Positions 41,674-49,432 of a stretch of DNA of 64,000 nt are shown in pieces. A model generated the notes under the pieces. It saw nothing but the letters and a program-made list of their open reading frames with translations, was not told the origin of the DNA and did not search any database. This stretch comes from G038396625 sp038396625 (lineage in GTDB: Bacteria > Bacillota > Clostridia > Peptostreptococcales > Thermotaleaceae), in contig CP121688.1 in the NCBI GenBank assembly GCA_038396625.1, forward strand, positions 3,100,001-3,164,000, written 5' to 3'. Within the stretch, counting starts at the first letter, position 1. The number at the start of each line of letters is the position of its first letter. A program made the position numbers and the translations under genes.

Positions 41674-42319
41674 CGATTTCGCCTCCTGCAATAAGAATCT
41701 TTCGATCCGCATGTTTCTCCACAAAATCCATATCATGACTAATAGCTACTATTCCTATCCCTTGTTTTTTGAGATTCTTTAAATAGCTCGATAATACTTC
41801 TTTTCTTTTATGATCTAGGCCTGTGGTAGGTTCATCTAGTATCAAAAACTCTGGCTTATTCACAAGTATAGCAGCCAACGCTACCCGTTGCCGCTCTCCT
41901 TGACTTAAGTTAAACGGAAAAGCATTTCGTAAATGATTTAGTTCAAAGAAATCTAGTAGTTTATCGCATGCTTCATCGATGGTATCTTCGGGAATGCCCT
42001 TTAGCTTCATAGGGAATGAAATCTCATCTATTACTGAATTGGTAAACAGCTGGCGATTGGGATTTTGAAAAAGGTATCCTACCTTTTTTCCCAATTGGCC
42101 GAGAGATAATTTTTTTGTATTTTCATCCTTTATGAGTATATCTCCAGATATAGGCTTGTAAATCCCCACTAATAGCTTTCCTAGTGTAGTTTTCCCGCTT
42201 CCATTATGTCCAATGATGGCTGTAAACTCGTCACAGGAAAAATCAATAGAAATATTTTTAAATAGCATTTCTTTTTGGGGATAGCAAAAGTCTACTTTTT
42301 TTACTTCTATATACGGCAT
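41657..42319 (-). CDS. ecfA2: ECF transporter ATPase (second)
   Basis: A 220-residue ABC ATPase: Walker A GHNGSGKTT (37-45), Q-loop FQNPNRQLFTNSV, signature LSQGERQRVALAAIL, Walker B FLILDEPTTGLD and H-loop SHD. The QNPNRQLF stretch is typical of ECF (cobalt/vitamin-type) ATPases. It forms a heterodimer with the preceding gene product; gap 3 bases. Confidence 0.92.
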   Translation of the reverse strand: MPYIEVKKVDFCYPQKEMLFKNISIDFSCDEFTAIIGHNGSGKTTLGKLLVGIYKPISGDILIKDENTKKLSLGQLGKKVGYLFQNPNRQLFTNSVIDEISFPMKLKGIPEDTIDEACDKLLDFFELNHLRNAFPFNLSQGERQRVALAAILVNKPEFLILDEPTTGLDHKRKEVLSSYLKNLKKQGIGIVAISHDMDFVEKHADRKILIAGGEIVGDHK

Positions 42320-42322
42320 ATG

Positions 42323-43009
42323 CTATAATTCTCCTTCAAATTTTTCTAATTTGCCATCTCTCAGGAGCATTACCCTATCAGCAACGTCTAGATTATTAAA
42401 GTCATGCTCAATCATAATAATTGTTTTCCCTCTATTTTTTAAATCTCTTATAACTCTTTTAATCTGTTGTTTTCCCTGAGCATCAATTTGTGCCATTGCT
42501 TCATCAAATATCAATATATGAGGCTCAAGACTTAATACAGCACCTAGGGCAATAAGTTGTTTTTGTCCACCAGAAAGATTATTAGGGTTTTCATATCGAT
42601 AGGCTTCCATATCAATTTGCTTGAGCACCCGCTCAATTCTTTGTCCTATTTCAGCTCTCGGTACACATAGATTTTCTGGACCAAAGCCTATTTCATCCTC
42701 TACTGTAGGAGAAAACAATTGGGTATCAGGGTCTTGAAACACAATCCCTACCTTTGTTGCGATTTCTGGAATTTTCATACAGCTAATAGATTTACCATCA
42801 ATCCGAACTTCTCCAGTTAATTGTCCCTTATATATATGGGGAATAATTCCACACATTGCATAGCAAAGTGTACTCTTGCCATTTCCACTGAGTCCTACAA
42901 TTGTTAGCACATCTCCCTTTTCTACGGATAGATCAATCCCTTTTAAGAGAAATTCTCCTTGTGTTTTATACTTGAAATAAAGATCAATAATTTCTATCGC
43001 CTTCGTCAC
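42323..43009 (-). CDS. ecfA1: ECF transporter ATPase (first)
   Basis: A 228-residue ABC ATPase: Walker A GLSGNGKST, Q-loop FQDPDTQLFSPTVEDEIGFG (an ECF hallmark), signature LSGGQKQLIALGAVL, Walker B ILIFDEAMAQID, with Ala-Met in place of the usual Pro-Thr. GTG start overlapping the stop of the upstream gene by 4 bases. It pairs with the next ATPase. Confidence 0.92.
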   Translation of the reverse strand: MTKAIEIIDLYFKYKTQGEFLLKGIDLSVEKGDVLTIVGLSGNGKSTLCYAMCGIIPHIYKGQLTGEVRIDGKSISCMKIPEIATKVGIVFQDPDTQLFSPTVEDEIGFGPENLCVPRAEIGQRIERVLKQIDMEAYRYENPNNLSGGQKQLIALGAVLSLEPHILIFDEAMAQIDAQGKQQIKRVIRDLKNRGKTIIMIEHDFNNLDVADRVMLLRDGKLEKFEGEL

Positions 43010-43518
43010 TGTGCATCAGCCTCTAATGCAAATTTGCACCAGTATTGGCTAAAGGGGTCTTTACTTATAATCATCTGATATGGACCTGAGCCTCCATCCT
43101 CTTTATTTCCTAAACCTTCTCCTTCTCTCATATAAGTTAAGTAAACATTATCATCCGCTAAAACCTTCTCTATGTCCACCGCTACTGTATATCCGTCAAT
43201 CGCCTTTACAACTACTGCTGATTTGTTTTTAAGTTCTACCTCATAATTTTCAAATATTTTTTTAAGTAAAACCCCTGTATACGTGTAAGGGGTTGGATCT
43301 TCACCACTTTTCTTTAACTTTGCCTCAAATTTGCTTTCCCCTAAACTTTTAATGGTTTTCATGTCTATCGCAGCTATTTCTTTGCCATTTTCCTTTATAA
43401 CAAATAGCGCATTTTCTTCTAGATCTTTTTTTACTGCTACAGTTTTCATATTTAAATATGCAGTAATTCCTACGATTATGGTAAGAACCATAACAACAAT
43501 CGTAATATATTTTTTCAT
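43006..43518 (-). CDS. Exported sulfite-oxidase-fold (molybdopterin-domain-like) protein
   Basis: A 170-residue protein with an N-terminal membrane anchor or signal (KKYITIVVMVLTIIVGITAY). Its single domain follows the layout of the oxidoreductase molybdopterin-binding (SUOX) fold: YTYTGVLLKKIFENYEVELK, then VVVKAIDGYTVAVDIEKVLA and the closing segment YQMIISKDPFSQYWCKFALE. The Cys that ligates Mo in true enzymes is not at its usual place, so it may bind a ligand rather than catalyse. It lies 3 bases after the SUOX-phosphatase gene and overlaps ecfA1. Confidence 0.65.
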   Translation of the reverse strand: MKKYITIVVMVLTIIVGITAYLNMKTVAVKKDLEENALFVIKENGKEIAAIDMKTIKSLGESKFEAKLKKSGEDPTPYTYTGVLLKKIFENYEVELKNKSAVVVKAIDGYTVAVDIEKVLADDNVYLTYMREGEGLGNKEDGGSGPYQMIISKDPFSQYWCKFALEADAQ

Positions 43519-43521
43519 TGT

Positions 43522-45018
43522 CTACTTGCCTCCCTCCAGCATTATATAAGGCACAATCAAGTCTTCATATCTAAAGGAGCCATGACCTCCTTCTTTATTT
43601 GTTTTATGCATACCATGGTCAGAGGTAATAATTACTTTACCCTCCCAATTCTCAACCAACGCTTTAACATATCCATCGATTTCTTTCAGCTTGTCCATAG
43701 TCTCTGGTGCCAAATCACCATACTTATGACCTAAATCATCTACACTATGAAAGTGTACCATCAAAAGATGGGGATGCTCTGTAATTTTTTTTAATGCTGT
43801 TTCTAAAACTTCATCATCGGTACTATTGTTTTTATTTTTATCTACATGAAGCAATGGTTCAATTTCTGTATTCATAATCTTAATACTTCCTTCAATTAAT
43901 ACCCCACGCTTCTCCATTTTTAGTGCCTCACCAAATAACGATGGTACCCTTAAATCCTTGGCTTTTCTATCATGTATTCCATTGATCTTTGGCGGTTGTC
44001 CTGTTATCATTGCAGCAAATCCTGAATTTGTGACGGGTTTATAGACACTCAGTGCCATTTTTGCTTCATTTTTTGTGCTTATAAAGGGCATAAAGCTATT
44101 TGCAGTTCCATACTTGTATTGATGATAACCTAAGCCATCAATATAAATGATTAGGACATTTTCATTATTTTCAAGATAGTGAAGTGTGTCATAATAAGTA
44201 TTCATAATACTATTATTTGGTGGATTTACAATGATCCCCTTTACTTTTTGGATCTGTTTTCTTTTACTTAGATCAATATAGTTTATTTTGTTATCCTTTA
44301 GTTCAAGGTAGCCTTCCCCATCGATATATTCATAATCTCCTTCTTCTCCCATAAGTACCGATGGTTTCCCATTGTTGGGAGGAATCAACTTTTTTATCGG
44401 TAAAACTTTACGCATTCTATAAAGCTTTACATCATATGCTTTCCCTTCAACTTCTTTGGAGGATTTGCCATCATAATAGGGTAATACAGTGAAATTTTCA
44501 AAATAAAGCTTCCCTGGTGTTATATTGCTTAGGTTTTCTTCACAATTAATAATATTGATCCCTTCATCTAAGCTATTGTCTTTCGCTACTACAACGATCT
44601 CTTTTAATTCCTTAATTCTACTATTGATTGGATGATGCTGCATGAGTGAAGTCCATCCGCTCTTTTCAGAAAAATGAATATAACATGCCTTTAATTGTCC
44701 TCCATCCAATCTTGCAAATAAGCCATCTAAGCCAACTAAAAGAAGATCATACTGGGGTGTAATAGGTTCACATACTTTTAGGATATGGACTAAGGAGATT
44801 CCCTCTAGCTTCTTTCCAGTTTCTTGTATTGTTGTCAATGGAAAACCATCTGTACTATTTATTTCAACTACTTTATTCACATCCCCAACAACCCTTAATT
44901 TAGGTATATAATGGGTGTCCCCACCATTGTTATTAAAAGCTTCTATGGATTTTCCAACAACAGTGCCTATACCTAATAAAATCATAAACACGAATACAAA
45001 TAATAGCTTTTTATTCAT
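43522..45018 (-). CDS. Exported SUOX-like domain fused to an alkaline-phosphatase-superfamily domain
   Basis: A 498-residue protein with an N-terminal anchor (1-22). Residues about 35-180 resemble the neighbouring SUOX-fold proteins (LRVVGDVNKVVEI, LEGISLVHILKV, YDLLLVGLDGLFARL). Residues about 280-498 are an alkaline-phosphatase/phosphodiesterase-superfamily domain with the metal-site motifs IIYIDGLGYHQY, GFAAMITGQPPKINGIHDRK, MVHFHSVDDLGHKYG and ITSDHGMHKTNKEGGHG. It probably cleaves a phosphoester outside the cell. ATG 45018 is chosen because AAGGAG lies 8 bases upstream. Between the S subunit and the ATPases. Confidence 0.75.
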   Translation of the reverse strand: MNKKLLFVFVFMILLGIGTVVGKSIEAFNNNGGDTHYIPKLRVVGDVNKVVEINSTDGFPLTTIQETGKKLEGISLVHILKVCEPITPQYDLLLVGLDGLFARLDGGQLKACYIHFSEKSGWTSLMQHHPINSRIKELKEIVVVAKDNSLDEGINIINCEENLSNITPGKLYFENFTVLPYYDGKSSKEVEGKAYDVKLYRMRKVLPIKKLIPPNNGKPSVLMGEEGDYEYIDGEGYLELKDNKINYIDLSKRKQIQKVKGIIVNPPNNSIMNTYYDTLHYLENNENVLIIYIDGLGYHQYKYGTANSFMPFISTKNEAKMALSVYKPVTNSGFAAMITGQPPKINGIHDRKAKDLRVPSLFGEALKMEKRGVLIEGSIKIMNTEIEPLLHVDKNKNNSTDDEVLETALKKITEHPHLLMVHFHSVDDLGHKYGDLAPETMDKLKEIDGYVKALVENWEGKVIITSDHGMHKTNKEGGHGSFRYEDLIVPYIMLEGGK

Positions 45019-45030
45019 TTGATTCACTCC

Positions 45031-45591
45031 TTAGGATTCTAATCCTTGTATGTCCAGTTTTTTTAATCCTTTCATAATATTGAAGGCGATGATCCCTCCC
45101 AATCCTCCTGAAAGGGCAGCACTACTCAAACTCAATATTAGAGAAATCAAAGGTAGCTTAAAAAAAACAAGGTTTGATAGATACGTACCACTAATATTTG
45201 CAACGATTCCTCCTAAAAAACAATCTATTAGTGTATCGCCCCTTCTCTTAAAAATAAACAGCAACATATCTACCATAAAACCAGGTAGTATGTAGGTTAT
45301 TATACTGATCACTCCATGGGTACCATATACCCCCATGGTTATTACTACAATAGCCTGAACTAGTGCAATAAGTGTAGCTGCTCCCCTCTTGTTCACTAAA
45401 CTTGCTCCAAGAACGATCCACATCATATAAAAGCCACCTGCAACAGCGCCTCCAGGTATATACAGTGGACCTGTTATAATATGCGTTAGTGGCACAATGA
45501 CCGGCTTTGTTGCTATCCCTAGAGCACCCATCATAGCTATTATAATAAGTTGGAACATGGTGAAACCGTCAAAAATTCTCTTGCTTGCCAT
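45031..45591 (-). CDS. ECF transporter substrate-binding (S) subunit
   Basis: A 186-residue membrane protein with about six helices, Gly/Ala-rich (HIITGPLYIPGGAVAGGFYM, GIATKPVIVPLTHI). It has the size and topology of ECF S subunits and is encoded with EcfT and two ATPases. It has no His-rich start of the Co/Ni CbiM/NikM type and is not clearly a known vitamin type (RibU, BioY, ThiT), so its substrate is open. ATG 45591 follows GGAGGGG. Confidence 0.8.
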   Translation of the reverse strand: MASKRIFDGFTMFQLIIIAMMGALGIATKPVIVPLTHIITGPLYIPGGAVAGGFYMMWIVLGASLVNKRGAATLIALVQAIVVITMGVYGTHGVISIITYILPGFMVDMLLFIFKRRGDTLIDCFLGGIVANISGTYLSNLVFFKLPLISLILSLSSAALSGGLGGIIAFNIMKGLKKLDIQGLES

Positions 45592-45605
45592 GTTCACCCC
45601 TCCAA

Positions 45606-46094
45606 TTATTTATTTACAATAATCTTGGCTACATTCTTAATCCACATATTTCCAGATGCATCTTTTACCACTAACTGTACTTTATTATCCGCTTTATCCA
45701 AAGGCTTCCCGTCTAAAACTGTGCCCAAAATAGTACCTTCACTATTCACAAGCTCTGGCGTATATTCCTTAGCATATCCATCCTCCGCTTCTACTACAAC
45801 CGTTGAAAATTCTTTTACTCCATAGGCTCCAAGTACTTCTTTTAAGGCATATCCTTTCCAGTTTTGCTCTGTTTCTGATCCATCTTTTTTCTTTAAAATT
45901 GCTGTGATTTCCTTAGGGCTAAGCTTTTCAGCATCAATATTTGTAAATTCCACTGTGCCTTCCTTTGTACCTTCAATGCTTATGATCCATTCTGCATTTT
46001 GGACTGCTACTTCCTGTTTTTGACTGCATCCAGTAAAACTAACTAAAATTAATATGGCAAATAACATAAAATAAATTGTTTTTTTCATTCTCAT
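45606..46094 (-). CDS. SUOX-fold lipoprotein
   Basis: A 162-residue lipoprotein (lipobox VSFTGC). Its single domain matches the molybdopterin-binding oxidoreductase fold in layout: NWKGYALKEVLGAYGVKEF, TVVVEAEDGYAKEYTPELV, LDGKPLDKADNKVQLVVKDA and the closing GNMWIKNVAKIIV. The Mo-ligand Cys is missing. ATG 46094 lies 8 bases after AAGGAGG. Likely an extracellular binding protein feeding the ECF importer; inference from position. Confidence 0.72.
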   Translation of the reverse strand: MRMKKTIYFMLFAILILVSFTGCSQKQEVAVQNAEWIISIEGTKEGTVEFTNIDAEKLSPKEITAILKKKDGSETEQNWKGYALKEVLGAYGVKEFSTVVVEAEDGYAKEYTPELVNSEGTILGTVLDGKPLDKADNKVQLVVKDASGNMWIKNVAKIIVNK

Positions 46095-46124
46095 ACTTAA
46101 CGCCTCCTTCATTTGTTTTTAATT

Positions 46125-47243
46125 TTATTTGATTGATTCTATACTTAGTATCTGCTTAACCTTCGTGTTTTTAGATAATCCTTCAAAAATTAGCGTATAT
46201 TCTTCTTTATCATTGATATATATAAGCCCTTTATCGATATCATCAGCACTTATTTCTAGTTCATATCCATCTACCCCTTTACAAAGATACTTGTCTCTCT
46301 TTTGTATCTCCGTTTCTTTGATGATATCTTTTAAAGCAATCCCTTCTTCCTCATCAACTCTTCTCTTTTCAAAAACTTCCCCTCCGCTTTCTATTGAAAA
46401 GTATGCAGTACTACCATGGGAAAACCATAATATATCTTTGATATGCATACCCTTAGGAAGCTCTGGTGATAAGAATAATGGAATATCCTTTCCCGTAACC
46501 TTTATGTAACCAGTCTGAAACACCTCAATATTTTCTTTCTTTTCCAATCCATCTACGGATTTAAAAAACATTCCTTCATATGTTTTGTCTTTACTACAGT
46601 TTTGAATGATATCCATCCCTTTGATAGCTTTATCAGTGCTTTCATAATAGGTATAATCTTCATGCTTCAATAAGTTTGTAGCCGTTTCTAAGAAAAACAA
46701 CTTATTTATGGTCATCATTTCTTCCTTAAGTAATTCAATCTTTGTGAGATTCCTAACCCAATACATTGCCCTTTCATTCGGTATTGTTACACGTAGTGGT
46801 AAAGATTGCTGATCCAATGGTTGGTCATCGATTTCATAGGCTAAGACGATATCTCTTATTTCTAAAACTTCCTTCGGAACGACTATGGAATATCCATCTC
46901 CTGCTATAAATCGAATCCCACTATAGTTTTTCTGTGAAGTACCATAAGATTGAAGGATGTCTTCTAAGGATATACCCTTTACCCTATTCTTTTTTATTTC
47001 TCCACTAGAGGTTATTGATTCCATTTCCTTGGTCACTACTTTCGTCTCTTTCATTTTTTCGATAGGAATTATCTCTTTTCCTGACTCTAAACCGACAATC
47101 GAAATATGATCCATTGCATTGTCTGCAGTTTGCTCCATATTTTCCTTTGAACTTTCTGTCGTTTCTTGGGAGCAGGCAGCAGACATCACTACCAATAGAA
47201 GTACGATAAGTAAAATCCACAGCCTTTCATATTTGTTTCTCAT
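46125..47243 (-). CDS. Tandem SUOX-fold lipoprotein
   Basis: A 372-residue lipoprotein (VVMSAAC lipobox, Cys about 24) with two SUOX-like domains in tandem. The first (about 45-172) shows VKGISLEDILQSYGTSQKNY, FIAGDGYSIVVPKEVLE and LPLRVTIPNERAMYWVRNLT. The second (about 230-372) shows GMHIKDILWFSHGSTAYFSI, GIALKDIIKETEI and CKGVDGYELEISADDIDKGL. Neither has the Mo-ligand Cys in the usual place. It starts in an ATGA overlap with the FMN-binding gene. Confidence 0.7.
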   Translation of the reverse strand: MRNKYERLWILLIVLLLVVMSAACSQETTESSKENMEQTADNAMDHISIVGLESGKEIIPIEKMKETKVVTKEMESITSSGEIKKNRVKGISLEDILQSYGTSQKNYSGIRFIAGDGYSIVVPKEVLEIRDIVLAYEIDDQPLDQQSLPLRVTIPNERAMYWVRNLTKIELLKEEMMTINKLFFLETATNLLKHEDYTYYESTDKAIKGMDIIQNCSKDKTYEGMFFKSVDGLEKKENIEVFQTGYIKVTGKDIPLFLSPELPKGMHIKDILWFSHGSTAYFSIESGGEVFEKRRVDEEEGIALKDIIKETEIQKRDKYLCKGVDGYELEISADDIDKGLIYINDKEEYTLIFEGLSKNTKVKQILSIESIK

Positions 47244-47746
47244 TGCACGATCCCCCTTATTTTTCTGTAGTTTTTCATAGCCCTATTTACACCATCCACC
47301 ACTGCTTGACTTGTTTTTGTTGCTCCCGTTATTGCTACGATTTCATCATCCTTCGTGGCAGTCATCTTTACTATTTCTAACATCTTATCTACTTGTTTAT
47401 TTTTAAACCTATTTAAAAACCACGCTTCAGTTAATAAAGCGCCATAATCATGGGATTCATTGTGCTTAAGAATTTCAATTTCTTTTATACTATTGGTAGC
47501 ATCGTTAATGCTTATCAATAGTTTTATTTCTTCAACAAATCCCTTTTGATTTACAATTTGTACTACTTCTTGCTGATCTTTATTCGCGACTAAATAAATC
47601 CCCTCAATTACTTCATTCTCATATTCACTTAATCTGTTTATTTCATGCTGAGGAAATCGATCACGAACTTCCTTTACAACATTGTTGGTACATGATAATA
47701 AAAAACAGGTGATAAAAATCATTGCAAAAGCTATATATTTTTTTAT
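47240..47746 (-). CDS. FMN-binding lipoprotein, apparent ATA start
   Basis: An exported protein of about 168 residues with a lipoprotein signal (KKYIAFAMIFITCFLLSC) and an FMN-binding domain ending in ITGATKTSQAVVDGVNRAMK, where the Thr of GATKTS is the usual site of covalent FMN attachment by ApbE. The natural start by signal-peptide structure and by spacing to AAAGGAAG is codon 47746-47744, which is ATA. The frame is open to GTG 47773, but that has no ribosome-binding site. First gene of the ECF operon; suggests electron transfer outside the membrane. No apbE is seen in the window. Confidence 0.78.
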   Translation of the reverse strand: MKKYIAFAMIFITCFLLSCTNNVVKEVRDRFPQHEINRLSEYENEVIEGIYLVANKDQQEVVQIVNQKGFVEEIKLLISINDATNSIKEIEILKHNESHDYGALLTEAWFLNRFKNKQVDKMLEIVKMTATKDDEIVAITGATKTSQAVVDGVNRAMKNYRKIRGIVQ

Positions 47747-47802
47747 AAGTATCACTTCCTTTACTAAAATCACTTATTGGCAATTGAATTTTTGTACAAT
47801 AT

Positions 47803-47838
47803 AAAAAACAACTTCTCTCATAAATTGAGGAAAGTTGT
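47803..47838 (-). terminator. Leader terminator upstream of the ECF/SUOX operon
   Basis: Arms 47808-47819 and 47827-47838 pair 11 of 12 on the minus strand and are followed by T6. It lies upstream of the first gene of the operon and must be bypassed for expression, implying attenuation. Confidence 0.7.
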
Positions 47839-47839
47839 A

Positions 47840-47960
47840 TCAGTATCTATAAATACTATCTTAATAATGTACCAATCTCCTTTCCACAATGGGAGGTATA
47901 ATCGTTTCCAATTATACCCTATCGACTCATATTCCTTAGAAAATCTTTCCATAGGTATAT
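47840..47960 (-). promoter_or_regulatory. Candidate structured leader / regulatory RNA of the ECF/SUOX operon
   Basis: Upstream of the leader terminator are a perfect 8-bp hairpin (GGTATAAT and ATTATACC arms, 47895-47918) and further complementary segments (TACC/CTCC with GGAG/GGTA, about 47873-47899). The layout resembles a riboswitch with an expression platform, but I could not match a known class (TPP, cobalamin, THF, ZTP, fluoride, preQ1 or NiCo) by eye. A Moco-type RNA cannot be excluded. Confidence 0.4.
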
Positions 47961-48759
47961 GAGTTTGGAGAATTTATGTAGTTTTTCAATAATTTAACTT
48001 TCTATAAAAGTTTGAAAATTCCTTCTATTTAAATTGGTATTTTAAAATATATTTCTTTGTGCTATACACATTGATGATACTTATGCCTTGCTTATAAATG
48101 TGATTCTATCGTGTTATTAATATTTTTCTCGCCATCTTTATTATGGATCCCTTGCATTTTGGGAATTTTTAAGTCAACTTAAATCGGAAGATTTTTACAT
48201 TTAATTTCTTTTATGCCCATTTTCAATTCCTATATCGCAGAGTATATGAAAAGATTAATATTGCTTGAAAATAAGCATATCTACTGAATCTCAATGCAAT
48301 CGTATGCTATAAAAATAGAAGTGTATCTTATTCATGCACAGTCTATCTAGATCAAAGCTATTATTTTAAAGCATTTATTGAATTTTAATGATATGGACAT
48401 TTCTTATCCATAAACTCCTAAGATTAATTTAGGAAAGAACAGAAAAGAGCGCTTGGACTTTTAGAACATTCTTCTAGTTGCCAAGAGCTCCTTTTTAGGA
48501 AGGAACGAGGGTATTTTAAAATATCACTAGTTAGGTGTATTCAATCACACTCCATCATTTTCTTATTATTCAAAATTTATAAACATTCCCTAGGATATGT
48601 TTTGAAAATGACTATATAAACCATTAAATTTATTTCTTACGTTATGTAATGATCTAAAATACATTTGGTACTTCTATTTCTTTATGTTTCTTATCTATAT
48701 ATAGTAAGCTGCTATTGCTTATAATAAGGAGCATTCCTGTAATAAATAAAAATAAACTT
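47961..48759. other. Gene-poor AT-rich stretch
   Basis: About 800 bases without a convincing coding frame. One hairpin with arms GAGCGCTTGG and CCAAGAGCTC (48447-48490), followed by CTTTTTAGG on the plus strand, could be a terminator, but no gene precedes it. Otherwise I see nothing. Confidence 0.5.
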
Positions 48760-49327
48760 TGATAAAAAAAGTACCACCTGGTAAAATGCGAGGTGTCAGA
48801 TAATCTCGCGAGGAAAACTGACCCTTAAATTTAAATAGCAGGAGGTACTATATATGAATTATACACAAAATAGAAAGATTTCACAAATAAATGAGGATAC
48901 ATTAATTATTGGAGTTGACATTGCAAAATATACTCATGTCGCTAGAGTACAGGATTTTAGAGGTTTTGAGTATGCTGCAGCATTGATATTTGATAATAGT
49001 GATACAGGATTTAAAAAGTTGATTAAGTGGGCAATTGAACTTAGTGCGAAGCACAATAAAATGCAAATTATTGTAGGGATGGAACCGACAGGGCATTACT
49101 GGTTTAACATAGGACATTTCTTAAAAGAAAAAGGGATTAAATTGGTTCTAGTAAATCCAATGCATGTCAAAAAATCTAAGAAATTAGATGATAATTCTCC
49201 TACAAAAAATGATTTTAAAGATGCCAAAGTAATTGCTCAATTAGTCAAAGATGGTAGATACTCCGAACCTATCATTCCAGAAGGGCCCTATGCGGAGCTT
49301 CGCGTAGCTATGGATGAACGAAAAGAC
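48760..49327 (+). mobile_element. IS110-family element remnant
   Basis: Contains about 95 bases of GC-richer non-coding sequence with stem-loop potential (around AATGCGAGGTG and CTCGCGAGG) followed by a 3'-truncated transposase. No right end is recognised. In IS110-type elements the non-coding end encodes the bridge RNA; here only this left part is left. Borders are approximate. Confidence 0.6.
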
Positions 49328-49384
49328 ATTATTTTTTATTCAATCTATATACCTATTATTTTATATCATTTGATAAATATTTAA
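48854..49384 (+). pseudogene. IS110-family transposase, C-terminally truncated
   Basis: A 176-codon frame; about 155 residues are homologous to the DEDD (RuvC-like) N-terminal domain: LIIGVDIAKYTHVARV with the first Asp (22), GMEPTGHYWF with the Glu, and KNDFKDAKVIAQL with the last Asp pair. Full-length IS110 transposases are about 320-430 residues with a C-terminal Ser-containing domain. Here the homology stops at ELRVAMDERKDI, and unrelated AT-rich codons follow. The start has GCAGGAGG upstream. Catalytic domain only, so inactive. Confidence 0.85.
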
Positions 49385-49432
49385 TGTTCCATTTAATTTA
49401 AACAATCATTATATCATTACGTTAAAAAATAC

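Noticed and set aside
47777..47962. Plus-strand 61-codon frame over the ECF/SUOX leader
   Set aside because: It covers the leader hairpins in antisense, has no ribosome-binding site, and the structured minus strand explains it better.
49328..49384. Last 19 codons of the IS110 transposase frame
   Set aside because: Homology stops at DERKDI. The following residues are AT-driven (IIFYSIYIPIILYHLINI) and come from flanking DNA read through to the next stop.
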